Shown here piece by piece: positions 34,636 through 42,602 of a stretch of 64,000 nt of DNA. The DNA lies in contig JAFVAY010000012.1 of assembly GCA_017480325.1 (NCBI GenBank), positions 87,816-151,815 on the forward strand, read 5' to 3'. The DNA comes from Clostridiales bacterium. GTDB lineage: Bacteria; Bacillota; Clostridia; Saccharofermentanales; Saccharofermentanaceae. Position 1 is the first letter of the stretch, and each line of letters opens with the position of its first letter. Made by a program: the position numbers and the translations under genes. The notes under the pieces were generated by a model, which made no database searches, was not told the origin of the DNA, and saw nothing but the letters and a program-made list of their open reading frames with translations.

Positions 34636-35106
34636 TTAGCTCTTTTGTAATTGTTCTTTGATACTGTCCTCAAGCGTCTCCGGCTTCTGCATAGAGGCAA
34701 AACGCTCCACTACATTTCCGTCCCGATCGATAAGAAACTTCGCGAAATTCCACTCGATTCGTCCCGGCTTCTGCTCCTTAAGATAGGCGTATAACGGTGC
34801 CGTATCCTTCCCGTTTACCTTGATTTTATCGAACCTCGGAAACTTTGTGTTGTAGCGCAGCGTACAGAAGCTGTCTATATTCTCGATGCTTCCGGGAGCC
34901 TGAAACGCGAACTGGTTACATGGGAAATCAAGTATCTCGAACCCCTGGTCACGGTATTTCTCATACAATGCCTCAAGCCCATCGTACTGGGGCGTAAGAC
35001 CGCATCTTGTCGCAGTGTTTACTATCAGCAGTACCTTCCCTTTGTATTCCGATAACGATACGTCATTTCCCTTGTTGTCCTTAACGGTAAAATCATAAAC
35101 GCTCAT
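34636..35106 (-). CDS. glutathione peroxidase family (thioredoxin-dependent peroxidase)
   Basis: 156 residues. Peroxidatic Cys35 in T-A-T-R-C-G-L-T (Cys, not selenocysteine), LDFPCNQFAFQAPGS with the second Cys and Gln, and RIEWNFAKFLIDRDGNVVERF with the Trp and Asn of the tetrad. In clostridia such enzymes usually take electrons from thioredoxin. It starts 2 bp after the nitroreductase stop, in the MarR operon. Confidence 0.92.
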   Translation of the reverse strand: MSVYDFTVKDNKGNDVSLSEYKGKVLLIVNTATRCGLTPQYDGLEALYEKYRDQGFEILDFPCNQFAFQAPGSIENIDSFCTLRYNTKFPRFDKIKVNGKDTAPLYAYLKEQKPGRIEWNFAKFLIDRDGNVVERFASMQKPETLEDSIKEQLQKS

Positions 35107-35108
35107 AC

Positions 35109-35921
35109 TTATACCTCCGCTTTAACACTTGCTATGTACTCTACGTTCTCCGGCACTTCAATCTTCGGATCACTTATAGTTACCTCTGCCTTCTTCCCGA
35201 GCTCTTCCACGCCCATAACGAAATGACACAGAGCGATGCCGATATCTATCTTCTGCATATCGCCCGTCACATCGCTTACATAACCCTTGTCCTTCTTCTC
35301 GTAGAAGTGATACATCCCATCCTTAAGAATTACCCGCCAGGGTTGCTTATTTACCGCCGAGGGTGCCCATCTTACAAGCTCGAGAATATCCCCCGCCTCT
35401 CCTTCCAAAGCAAGGGGATTTCCCCAGGAATCCTTAAAGAAAAGCTTCTCAGAAGGAATTCTGGAATCAGCCCCGATACCCTTACGCATCATGGTTTCCT
35501 TAAGTGATCTCTTGGAAGAGGGATACCCGAGAGGACTTATGCAAGGCATCATCTCGTTATCCTTAAGCTGCGCCGCCTTCTCGAAAACTTCACGCTTCAT
35601 TGTGCCGCCGATACAAACAGTTCCTACACCTAATTTTTGTGCATGAAGAAACAGCTTCTCGAGAGAATACCCGAACGCAACATCTGCATACGGCTTCTTC
35701 TCGACTATGCCAACAACATAAAGCTTCTCTCCTGACAGGACCGGACTTGAAAGCCCATATTCTTCGGCATCAAGAAGCTTGAATCTTACCGGTATATCGA
35801 AGGGGTTGGGTATCTCCCTGATATACTCCTCGATACTGCTTCTGTGTTCCGGACTTAAATTCTTACCGTCAAATGTGCGTACACTTTTTCTTGCCTTTAC
35901 AAGTTCTGATAGCTTCGTCAT
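35109..35921 (-). CDS. nitroreductase-family protein
   Basis: 270 residues. KARKSVRTFDGKNLS (about 9-23) is the FMN-binding Arg-Ser/Thr motif and LVRWAPSAVNKQPWRVILKDG (about 182-202) the second FMN site; a tandem arrangement typical of long nitroreductases that act as monomers. FMN-dependent reduction of nitro compounds, quinones or enones is likely. It lies 10 bp downstream of the marR gene. Confidence 0.88.
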   Translation of the reverse strand: MTKLSELVKARKSVRTFDGKNLSPEHRSSIEEYIREIPNPFDIPVRFKLLDAEEYGLSSPVLSGEKLYVVGIVEKKPYADVAFGYSLEKLFLHAQKLGVGTVCIGGTMKREVFEKAAQLKDNEMMPCISPLGYPSSKRSLKETMMRKGIGADSRIPSEKLFFKDSWGNPLALEGEAGDILELVRWAPSAVNKQPWRVILKDGMYHFYEKKDKGYVSDVTGDMQKIDIGIALCHFVMGVEELGKKAEVTISDPKIEVPENVEYIASVKAEV

Positions 35922-35931
35922 TATTTACCTC

Positions 35932-36366
35932 TCATTCTTCCTTAAGGAATACATATAACATTCTGTATAATTCCCCTGCTTCCTCCCTGGTAAGAGCAGA
36001 ACTTCCGGCAGAAATCTTTGAAGGGATATCCTTGCACTGCTCTTTAAGTTGGTTACCTGCTTCGGTGATGCTTATGATCGTAATTCTCTCATCGTCCTTG
36101 GAACGCTCTCTTGTAACATATCCCGCTTTCTCAAGCCTCTTAAGAAGCGGTGTCAATGTCCCGGCATCAAGATAAAGAATATTTCCGAGCTGACCTACAC
36201 TCATGCTCTCATGTTCCCATAGAACCATAAGAACAAGATACTGCGTATATGTAAGCCCCAGAGGTTTAAGGAAAGGAGTGTAGCTTCCGACTATCTTTCT
36301 GCTGCAAGCATATAAAGGAAAACAAAGCTGATTATTAAGAAGTAACTGAGGATATTCCTGTGCCAT
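35932..36366 (-). CDS. MarR/OhrR-family regulator
   Basis: 144 residues with winged-helix core SMSVGQLGNILYLDAGTLTPLLKRLEKAGYVTRERSKDDERI (about 56-97). The N-terminal FPLYACSRKIVGSY carries a cysteine (Cys21) where OhrR sensors have their reactive Cys, so redox sensing is plausible. It is the first gene of the operon marR - nitroreductase - peroxidase - flavodoxin - AKR, and its promoter has a perfect 18-bp palindrome in the spacer. Confidence 0.88.
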   Translation of the reverse strand: MAQEYPQLLLNNQLCFPLYACSRKIVGSYTPFLKPLGLTYTQYLVLMVLWEHESMSVGQLGNILYLDAGTLTPLLKRLEKAGYVTRERSKDDERITIISITEAGNQLKEQCKDIPSKISAGSSALTREEAGELYRMLYVFLKEE

Positions 36367-36406
36367 TTATCTTTTGCCTCATAAGAGTTGATTTATATTT
36401 TATTCA

Positions 36407-36436
36407 ATTATATTGCGCGCAATATATTTATGTCAA
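36407..36436 (-). promoter_or_regulatory. marR operon promoter with 18-bp operator
   Basis: Minus strand TTGACA (36431-36436), 18-nt spacer, TATAAT (36407-36412). TATATTGCGCGCAATATA (36409-36426) is a perfect palindrome filling the spacer and touching the -10; a bound MarR dimer would exclude RNA polymerase. Confidence 0.88.
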
Positions 36437-36461
36437 CCATTATTATTAAGAGATAAAACTC

Positions 36462-36576
36462 GAGGGTCTTTTTGTGTGTTCACTTTTTAAAAAAGGACAC
36501 ACCTAAAGCCCATTTACCCCCTCTATGGTCTTTTACTGTGTCCTTTTTTTACTTAGGAACACACTAGAGGACCCTC
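36462..36576. repeat. 115-bp symmetric interrupted palindrome
   Basis: Four paired segments share one exact centre at 36519: GAGGGTC/GACCCTC, GTGTGTTC/GAACACAC, a 13-bp arm (AAAAAAGGACACA / its complement) and CCAT/ATGG. They are separated by unpaired stretches of equal length on both sides (5/5, 7/7, 8/8). Viewed as half-sites, GTGTGTTC-N13-GGACACAC recurs 62 bp later as its mirror. It lies between the marR promoter and the broken methyltransferase. Confidence 0.8.
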
Positions 36577-36580
36577 ATAA

Positions 36581-37007
36581 TCATTTAATCCCGATAACTG
36601 TGATCCATGGCTTGGAATCGTGATGGTCCGCCACTATCTTCGAGAATCCGGCAGCTTTAAGAGCCTCGCTGATCTGCTCAACTGTATAACACTTCATACC
36701 ATCTATCATCTTCTCGAACTTAAGACTTGTTTTATCAGTACCGTCGGATTCGTTAACTACCATAAAACTTCCGCCGGGTTTAAGGATTCTTCCCACCTCT
36801 TTGAAACAGGTCTCCAGCCCCGGCCAGAAATAAATCGTCTCGAACGCTGTCGCGAGCTCGTTACTATTATCCGGAATATCCAGAATAGCTACATTTCCCT
36901 GCTTAACGACAACTCTTCCATTCTTTATGAGATCTTCGTTATATTCACTTGCCAAGCTTCCCCTCAGGTTTTCTCGTCTGATTTATATAGTCTTTGAATA
37001 ACCCCAT
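36581..37007 (-). pseudogene. SAM methyltransferase with internal deletion
   Basis: The N-terminus MGLFKDYINQTRKPEGKLGK starts at ATG 37007 and stops at once. In another frame follows LASEYNEDLIKNGRVVVKQ, then a normal C-terminus (TAFETIYFWPG, LKPGGSFMVVNESDGTDK, IDGMKCYTVEQI). The intact family has about 60 more residues at the junction, including the SAM-binding G-x-G-x-G motif. The deletion removes motif I and breaks the frame, so the protein cannot be active. Its GTTAG-box promoter is intact. Confidence 0.82.
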
Positions 37008-37045
37008 AACTGTTCGAACGCCCTTCCGACTAATCTAATAAAAGA

Positions 37046-37076
37046 ATTATATCTTACTTCGTTAGTCTTGGCTAAC
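37046..37076 (-). promoter_or_regulatory. GTTAG-box promoter of methyltransferase remnant
   Basis: Minus strand GTTAG, CCAAGA, CTAAC (37061-37076), 9 nt, TATAAT (37046-37051). The promoter outlived the gene, supporting the pattern as a real regulatory unit. Confidence 0.72.
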
Positions 37077-37120
37077 TGCGCCGTTCGCCCCGTAAAACCA
37101 AACCGTTCGTCCGATTGTTC

Positions 37121-37149
37121 TTGCGTTCCTTCGGGGCGGTAAATAGAAT
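37121..37149 (+). promoter_or_regulatory. probable promoter of lipoprotein gene
   Basis: TTGCGT, 17 nt, TAGAAT. The -35 overlaps the right side of a CGCCCCG/CGGGGCG inverted repeat (37086-37092 and 37132-37138) whose meaning is unknown. Confidence 0.4.
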
Positions 37150-37182
37150 CTCCCATGGAATTCAGACAAAGGGAGGAATCAT

Positions 37183-38223
37183 ATGAAAAAGACAATCTCA
37201 ACACTTCTGACAATCTGTATGTTATTGACCGCAGCCTCTGCCTGTAACGGCAGGGACAGGGATGTATCAGTTGACGAGGAAGATATTCTCGAGCAGACAG
37301 AACAGACTGAGCAGACAGAAGAAAACAGAATCACCGAGGCGGAAACGACAACTGCTCAGACCACTCAGCAGGAGGAAGAAAGCGGTTGGCAGATGCCGGC
37401 TCCGGCTTCGATAAGCGCTTCTGACAGCGAATATCTCGACTTCTATATCCTGCGTCACGACTGGGGAGAAGACCAAGATTCCATAGACGACTTCTTCTTT
37501 TTACCTTCGCTTCCTGCGGATCTTGCACAGCTTGACAGCATCTACTCTCTTTATCAGATAAGAAGAGCGGGCGAGCCCAGAGATTCTGCTGAATATGTTA
37601 CTTTCGAGGAGGCGCTTGATGCCCTCGGCGATATCGAGGCGGGCGCTAATGCAAGGATTTATTTCGGACTTGAGAATGAGTCCCGGTATTACCCGCAGGG
37701 GGTCTGGATCACGAACTACGGAGAAGCGACTCTCACCGCCCGTGAGTGCGTCGAGAACAACTGGTGGGCGATGCGGGACGAGATCGACTCGGGGCTCGAC
37801 ACCCACTGTGAAGTTGTATGCGGAACCAATTACGAGTACCTCTACTCACTTACGGACGGTGCCTCCTACCCTCGAAAAGACGAGAGAACAATCAACTTCT
37901 GTATCGAGAGACTGGGGAAGCCGGATTACTTCATCGCTGACAGCATAGGAATGAATACCGGCAATTTGCGCAATGACAGGGATGGAGTTATCGGCTCCTT
38001 AAGAGGAGAGGGCAACTGGAGCTGCGCCTTCTGGTATAGCGCGGTATATGAGTACGACGACTATGTAGCTGTCGCATATATAAAAGAAGAGTATTTCCCC
38101 GATACGGGAGAGACAAGATTTACATCGCCCATCGAGCTTTACTACTACACGACGGAATGCTGGCAGATGGAACAGACACAGTGGGGCAGTAACGAGATCG
38201 GCGGTCGATTCGTTCTGGAATGA
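37183..38223 (+). CDS. predicted lipoprotein of unknown function
   Basis: 346 residues. The signal peptide ends in the lipobox T-A-A-S-A-C (Cys21), followed by an acidic Glu/Gln/Thr linker (about 28-65) and a globular outside domain. I do not recognise the domain. GGGAGGAATCAT precedes the ATG. It heads a plus-strand group with an unknown cytoplasmic protein and a two-component system, and could be an output or sensor accessory of that system. Confidence 0.7.
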   Translation: MKKTISTLLTICMLLTAASACNGRDRDVSVDEEDILEQTEQTEQTEENRITEAETTTAQTTQQEEESGWQMPAPASISASDSEYLDFYILRHDWGEDQDSIDDFFFLPSLPADLAQLDSIYSLYQIRRAGEPRDSAEYVTFEEALDALGDIEAGANARIYFGLENESRYYPQGVWITNYGEATLTARECVENNWWAMRDEIDSGLDTHCEVVCGTNYEYLYSLTDGASYPRKDERTINFCIERLGKPDYFIADSIGMNTGNLRNDRDGVIGSLRGEGNWSCAFWYSAVYEYDDYVAVAYIKEEYFPDTGETRFTSPIELYYYTTECWQMEQTQWGSNEIGGRFVLE

Positions 38224-38242
38224 TATAATAAGTACAGGCATT

Positions 38243-38264
38243 AGGGCGACGGTGTTCGCCCTTT
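38243..38264 (+). terminator. weak stem-loop after lipoprotein gene
   Basis: AGGGCG, 8-nt loop, CGCCCT then TTGTC: a six-bp GC stem with a short T-run; probably a partial terminator. Confidence 0.4.
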
Positions 38265-38298
38265 GTCTATGAATTTCAGTATCAGAGGAGGAAACAAT

Positions 38299-38907
38299 AT
38301 GGGACTAATGGATTCTCTTATGAAGGGGCTTAAGGAAGCTGCAGAGAACATTGATAAGCAGGCAGGTTTATCTGGCGAAGGGTCTCTCGGGAACTTCGCG
38401 GCACAGGCAGAGAAGGCTTACAACCAGGCTGTCGGGAATACAGTTGATAGCACTTCCGGGACGCCTGCAGCCGGGGAGAAACAACAGCCCGCATCAGCGG
38501 CACCTGTGGCAAAAGCCGAGCCGGTTGCGTTAAGCGGCAACTACCAAACTGCCTCAACAGCTGAATTCAGCTATGAGATTCCTTCTGAATTTGAAGAGTT
38601 TGATTCGGGTGCGCTGGAGATACAGCTTTCCTACCTTTATCCGGAAGACCCAAAGTCTCCTGCCATCATGATCCAGGAGGCAGGCGGCGGACTTCCGAGC
38701 GCTAAGAAACCTTCTTCTATAGGAATTACACAGTACAGCTCCGGCGACTGGATAACCTGGAGAGGCTCAAGAATGAAGTATTACGGATTTAAGGATAAGA
38801 ACGGATATGAGAAGCTTCTCGTCGTAACGGCATCGGATAATGATTCCGTTAATGCGATGATGGAGAAGGTTCTCGATCACGCAGCCGATACACTGCAGAT
38901 CAAATAA
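38299..38907 (+). CDS. hypothetical protein with low-complexity linker
   Basis: 202 residues from ATG 38299, preceded by GAGGAGGAAACAAT. An N-terminal amphipathic helix (MDSLMKGLKEAAENIDKQ), an Ala/Pro/Thr/Ser-rich linker (about 50-82) and a C-terminal alpha/beta domain with IPSEFEEFDSGALEIQLSYLYP. No signal peptide or transmembrane helix. The family is not recognised. It is 4 bp from the response-regulator gene. Confidence 0.6.
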   Translation: MGLMDSLMKGLKEAAENIDKQAGLSGEGSLGNFAAQAEKAYNQAVGNTVDSTSGTPAAGEKQQPASAAPVAKAEPVALSGNYQTASTAEFSYEIPSEFEEFDSGALEIQLSYLYPEDPKSPAIMIQEAGGGLPSAKKPSSIGITQYSSGDWITWRGSRMKYYGFKDKNGYEKLLVVTASDNDSVNAMMEKVLDHAADTLQIK

Positions 38908-38911
38908 AACG

Positions 38912-39655
38912 ATGTCAGAAGAGAAGAAGGTCCGAATAGCCGTATGCGACGATATTCCCGAAGAAGCCGGAAGCATCGGAAGTACGGTCCTTAAAGCAGC
39001 GAGAGAACTAAGGATGTCGGCAGGGGTGGAATTATTCACCTCTGCTTCTTCGTTGCTTAGAAAGGTTGAAGAAGACCTTCGCACATCAGGGAAAACATAC
39101 GACATAATTTTCACGGACATAAAGCTGCCGGAGATGGATGGGATTGTTTTCGGAAAGAAGCTTTACAGCATGCATGTTGATACCGCACTCGTGCTGGTGA
39201 CGGCTTACCCCGAATATGCCATCGACGGATACGGCACGCACGCTTTCCAGTTTTTGACGAAGCCCGTAACGCTGACGGCGGCAAGGGATGTGATATCCGC
39301 CATATTAAGCGAGAAGGACAGTGCCATGACGATAAGCGTCAGCTCGTCGGGAAGGCACGAGATAATACCCGTTAAGGACATCGATATCATTGCGGCGGAG
39401 GACAAATACGTAAGGATCTATGCGGGCGGGAGAAGCTTTCTGGATACATCTTCCCTCGACCAACTCGAAGTCAGTCTGATGCGGTACGGATTCGTGCGCG
39501 TGCACAGGTCAACGCTCGTAAACATAAGGTACTACAGGTCCCTTGAAGGCAGCACCATTTACCTTACTTCCGGTAGATCCGCTACCGTCAGCAGAAGGCG
39601 TATTCCCGAGATCAGAAAAAATATAAGAAACGAGCTTCAAAGCAGAATCATATGA
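38912..39655 (+). CDS. LytTR-type response regulator (AgrA-like)
   Basis: 247 residues. Receiver domain with acidic pocket VCDD (11-14), phosphoacceptor Asp69 in IIFTDIKLP, Thr/Ser switch LVTAYPEYA, and Lys in FLTKPV. LytTR DNA-binding domain at about 150-245 (IPVKDIDIIAAEDKYVRIYA ... GFVRVHRSTLVNIRYYRSL). The stop overlaps the kinase start (ATGA). No agrB/agrD-like gene is nearby. Confidence 0.92.
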   Translation: MSEEKKVRIAVCDDIPEEAGSIGSTVLKAARELRMSAGVELFTSASSLLRKVEEDLRTSGKTYDIIFTDIKLPEMDGIVFGKKLYSMHVDTALVLVTAYPEYAIDGYGTHAFQFLTKPVTLTAARDVISAILSEKDSAMTISVSSSGRHEIIPVKDIDIIAAEDKYVRIYAGGRSFLDTSSLDQLEVSLMRYGFVRVHRSTLVNIRYYRSLEGSTIYLTSGRSATVSRRRIPEIRKNIRNELQSRII

Positions 39656-40995
39656 GTTCAGAAGCGATAACGGACACTCTGTCGGTGCTGTTCAACAGCC
39701 TCATGATCGTGAATGTGGGGTTGATTGTAGAAGTCCTGTTCGGCAACACTACAAGCCGCGACGAACGTCCCTCCAGAGTCCACAAATATATCTTGTCGTT
39801 TGTTATCTCGATTATTCTTCTCGGCTTGGCGGAAGTTGCAAGTCCTACCGGGGCTTTATCGTTCGTGCTCGTAATCTTTCTTATGATCGTCGAGGTCGTG
39901 TTCTGCGCCGGAACGCACACGCCTGTTAAGAAGACGATTATTTATGTGCTGATGATAATTCCGACGGTATTGTTAGATGCGCAGATCGGGATTGTGTTTA
40001 AGCTCATAGACAGACTTTTGGGATGGGGGAATCTTCCTTTCATGCCGGAAAAGGAGGCGCAGTCGCCGCTGCAGCTTTTCTCGGAGGTCTTTTTGTTTAT
40101 CGCACTTGTTATAGTTAGAAGATTTCTTTACGCGCGAAACATCCGACTTACACTAACGCCGATAGAGACAGTTGTCGTCACGCTTTTCTGCTTTTGCCTT
40201 CCTGTGATAGAAGAGGTCATGGACGAGATAATAAACGCCTCGTTAAGCTACACGATCGTGCTGGGCTGGGTCGTCTTCCTGATAACGTTGAACCTTGCTT
40301 TCTGGGGCGTTATCATTCACCGCTGTCTTGCCCGTAAATACAAAACTGAGGCGGAAGCCGTAAAGCAGACGTTAAACGAGACCGTAGATATCATAAGATC
40401 AGGCGAGCAGAAGCGCGAAAAGGATATCCGCATCAGTCACGATATGAAGAATCACTTTCTTATAATCAACGACATGCTTACTCACGGCAAGTATGTGGAA
40501 GCAAATGATTACATCAGCAAACTCAACGAATCAAACTACGTGACCGGTATAACGCCCACAGGCTGCAGGATAGCTGATATTATCATCGCGTCAAAGTATC
40601 AGCAGATGGTAGATAGCAATATAAGTTTCTCCTGCGTCGGGAAAGTAACCATCTTCGATATCATGGAAGATGCGGACGTCTGTATAGTCTTCTCGAATCT
40701 TATGGATAATGCGATAGAAGCTGCTTCCCGCGCGGCGGAGCCGAGGTTTATCAAGATGCAGGAAGTTTCCTTAGGCGATACGTTCATGTTTACAATGAGC
40801 AACAGCATGTCGGGCAGCCTTAAGACAGCGAACGGACTTCTGATTTCTTCTAAGGATACCGGAGATGCTAATACTTCCAAGCGAGTCGGAATCGGTACGC
40901 AGAACATCCGAGATACAATTAACAAATACGGCGGAAGCTGCTCCTTCCGCCAGGATGGTAATTCCTTTATCTTTGAACTAACGATAAAGCGTTAA
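39652..40995 (+). CDS. GHKL sensor histidine kinase (AgrC-like)
   Basis: 447 residues: six to seven N-terminal transmembrane helices (to about 225), dimerisation helix with His263 in RISHDMKNHF, and a HATPase_c_5 domain with the N-box VFSNLMDNAIEAA (about 345) and a late GIGTQNIRDTINKYGG segment. Partner of the LytTR regulator. The last 25 bp of the gene region recur at 41479-41503 beyond array 3. Confidence 0.92.
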   Translation: MSSEAITDTLSVLFNSLMIVNVGLIVEVLFGNTTSRDERPSRVHKYILSFVISIILLGLAEVASPTGALSFVLVIFLMIVEVVFCAGTHTPVKKTIIYVLMIIPTVLLDAQIGIVFKLIDRLLGWGNLPFMPEKEAQSPLQLFSEVFLFIALVIVRRFLYARNIRLTLTPIETVVVTLFCFCLPVIEEVMDEIINASLSYTIVLGWVVFLITLNLAFWGVIIHRCLARKYKTEAEAVKQTLNETVDIIRSGEQKREKDIRISHDMKNHFLIINDMLTHGKYVEANDYISKLNESNYVTGITPTGCRIADIIIASKYQQMVDSNISFSCVGKVTIFDIMEDADVCIVFSNLMDNAIEAASRAAEPRFIKMQEVSLGDTFMFTMSNSMSGSLKTANGLLISSKDTGDANTSKRVGIGTQNIRDTINKYGGSCSFRQDGNSFIFELTIKR

Positions 40996-41117
40996 TTTCC
41001 TGAATATATAAGGTTCTTTACGTAATCTGTGGGAACAAACTATCACTTTTGCTTTCGATATTTCAAAAAGTGAAAGTGGAACACAACGTTTCGACCAAAT
41101 CGATAATTACTTGCTTT
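40996..41117. other. intergenic segment, nothing recognised
   Basis: First part of the 533-bp gap after the kinase. It contains only an imperfect CACTTTT/AAAAAGTG-type inverted repeat near 41044-41080. Confidence 0.4.
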
Positions 41118-41308
41118 GTATACTAAATCAAGAAATTCTTTTATTTAGTACATAAATTTATCCGTATTTTTAGACTATGTTAACGTTTTCCTAAATTTAG
41201 TATAAACAGGAAGTCGATTTTTATATCAGATTGTGATTTTTATCCGATTAGTATAATTTCTGACTCAATTCTATATACTAATCGCTCGACTTATAAAGAT
41301 TATTATCT
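41118..41308. repeat. phased inverted-repeat array 3, diverged sequence, same geometry
   Basis: Half-sites resemble TATACTAA and its inverse TTAGTATA. Forward starts 41118 (GTATACTAA), 41170 (one mismatch), 41221 (degenerate), 41273 (ATATACTAA). Reverse starts 41145 (TTAGTACAT), 41197 and 41248 (TTAGTATAA), 41300 (TTATTATCT, degenerate). Forward-to-reverse steps are 27 in all four pairs, reverse-to-forward 25, 24, 25, and the period 51-52, the same numbers as arrays 1 and 2. It sits between the 3' ends of convergent genes, so it is not a promoter element. Confidence 0.7.
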
Positions 41309-41419
41309 GTTAAGCAGAGATTAGGTCAGTGAAGTTTTACATTGGTTGCTTAAGAGGGTCTGAGGTTTTTGAGAATATCGTTAGTTCATGGCTGATAACA
41401 CATAATACATAATATTTCC

Positions 41420-41455
41420 CGGCGGTGAACGACGAAAACGCTAACTTCACCGCCG
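41420..41455. terminator. 10-bp stem-loop, possible terminator
   Basis: CGGCGGTGAA, 16-nt loop, TTCACCGCCG then CTTTGTTC. Strong stem but weak T-run; the only terminator candidate after the kinase gene. Confidence 0.45.
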
Positions 41456-41466
41456 CTTTGTTCTGG

Positions 41467-41502
41467 AATAGCATTCGTTTTGAACTAATGATAAAGAGTT
41501 AA
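41467..41502 (+). pseudogene. remnant of a kinase C-terminus
   Basis: The frame NSIRFELMIKS-TAA mirrors the end of the intact kinase (NSFIFELTIKR-TAA); 23 of 25 bases match 40972-40996. Either the tail of a lost paralogous kinase or a direct duplication flanking array 3. Confidence 0.5.
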
Positions 41503-41528
41503 TACTTCATGTTTACTGTGGTCTGGCA

Positions 41529-42602
41529 CTATATCAAAAATATTCTCTTACTATCATCTTCATCAAGGGTTATAAGGGTGCCTTTGTCGCCCTCGGATAA
41601 TGAATCAAAATAACTCGACTTCACTTTTACTTTATAATTATTGCCGCGTTGGTCTTCAACCTCTACAGTCAGATACCCGAATGCCACAGGAAATATCCTC
41701 TCCCTGTTTGAAGGACCGATCTTTCTTACTACTGTTGCCGGAAGTTGTCTGAACTCGTTATTACACAGAGCCTTCCCTATCGTTATCAGATCCTTATTCA
41801 TAAACCACAATACGAAGCCTATCAGGGCAATCATTACAAAAGACACCAGAAACCGGAGTACTTCATTCTCACCAAAGAGAAGATATAAACTTCCAAAGAC
41901 TTCAAAATTCACCCAAGGACAGAAAACATAGACACTATATCGAATATCAGAGTTTCTGATAATTATAAATAATGCTGCCACGACAAGAACGCCAATAAAG
42001 ACAGCAAGCGGCATCACCAGAATACTTCCAAAGAAATCTTCTGTAATCAATCCGTTCCTTTTTGCTATTGAACCTGCACAAAGAGCAATAACCAGAAGAA
42101 TAACAGAAGCCGCATGAACTTTATTTACCAATATGTCCTGACTGAACTTAGCCGGCATACTTACAGCCGACGCACTACTCTCTAGTAAATATCCTCTGTC
42201 AAATATGAGATTCTCTCCTTCGATCAGAACAATGAGAGCTTTCTTCTCACGGTTTCTTTTCTCTTCGTAAACATTTGTTGAGCAATACTTGAACTGCCGC
42301 TGTGTCGCCCGCGAAACATACCCCTTAAGAATCTTGATCCTTAAAGAAGAACGATAGAAGTATATTATCGGTCCGAAGAAACCGACAGGAATAATGACAT
42401 CCAGTATATCCCTTCCGTTACCTGCAGCAATATTAAAAAAATAAAAATCGACAAGAAGGACAACTGCAAGCAATCCTCCAACAGCATACAGGACAGCAAT
42501 CTCCACCTTGCATTTACTGATAACTAAGTCCGCGATGCCGTCTTCAGGTTCCTGATAATCTTTGATATCAACAGGAATACGCCCTGTAACACGCTTTATC
42601 AT
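41529..42602 (-). CDS. multi-helix membrane protein, function unknown
   Basis: 357 residues with about seven transmembrane helices in three groups (38-60 and 65-85; 160-180, 190-212; 220-270) and a C-terminal soluble domain (about 285-357) with strands VEVEDQRGNNYKVKVKSSYFDSLSEGDKGTLI, resembling the DUF3592/NfeD-like beta fold only loosely. Its ATG overlaps the TAA of the GGDEF remnant (TAATG), so it was once coupled to that gene. Confidence 0.6.
   Translation of the reverse strand: MIKRVTGRIPVDIKDYQEPEDGIADLVISKCKVEIAVLYAVGGLLAVVLLVDFYFFNIAAGNGRDILDVIIPVGFFGPIIYFYRSSLRIKILKGYVSRATQRQFKYCSTNVYEEKRNREKKALIVLIEGENLIFDRGYLLESSASAVSMPAKFSQDILVNKVHAASVILLVIALCAGSIAKRNGLITEDFFGSILVMPLAVFIGVLVVAALFIIIRNSDIRYSVYVFCPWVNFEVFGSLYLLFGENEVLRFLVSFVMIALIGFVLWFMNKDLITIGKALCNNEFRQLPATVVRKIGPSNRERIFPVAFGYLTVEVEDQRGNNYKVKVKSSYFDSLSEGDKGTLITLDEDDSKRIFLI

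Noticed and set aside
36462..36576. Simple rho-independent terminator
   Set aside because: The 35-nt centre, multiple interrupted arms and exact mirror spacing do not fit a compact GC stem with T-run, although the inner A/T-rich arms might still stop transcription.
38912..40995. agr-type quorum-sensing locus
   Set aside because: The kinase and LytTR regulator are AgrC/AgrA-like, but no AgrB-like peptidase or AgrD-like short peptide gene was found next to them; the flanking genes encode an unrelated lipoprotein and an unknown protein.
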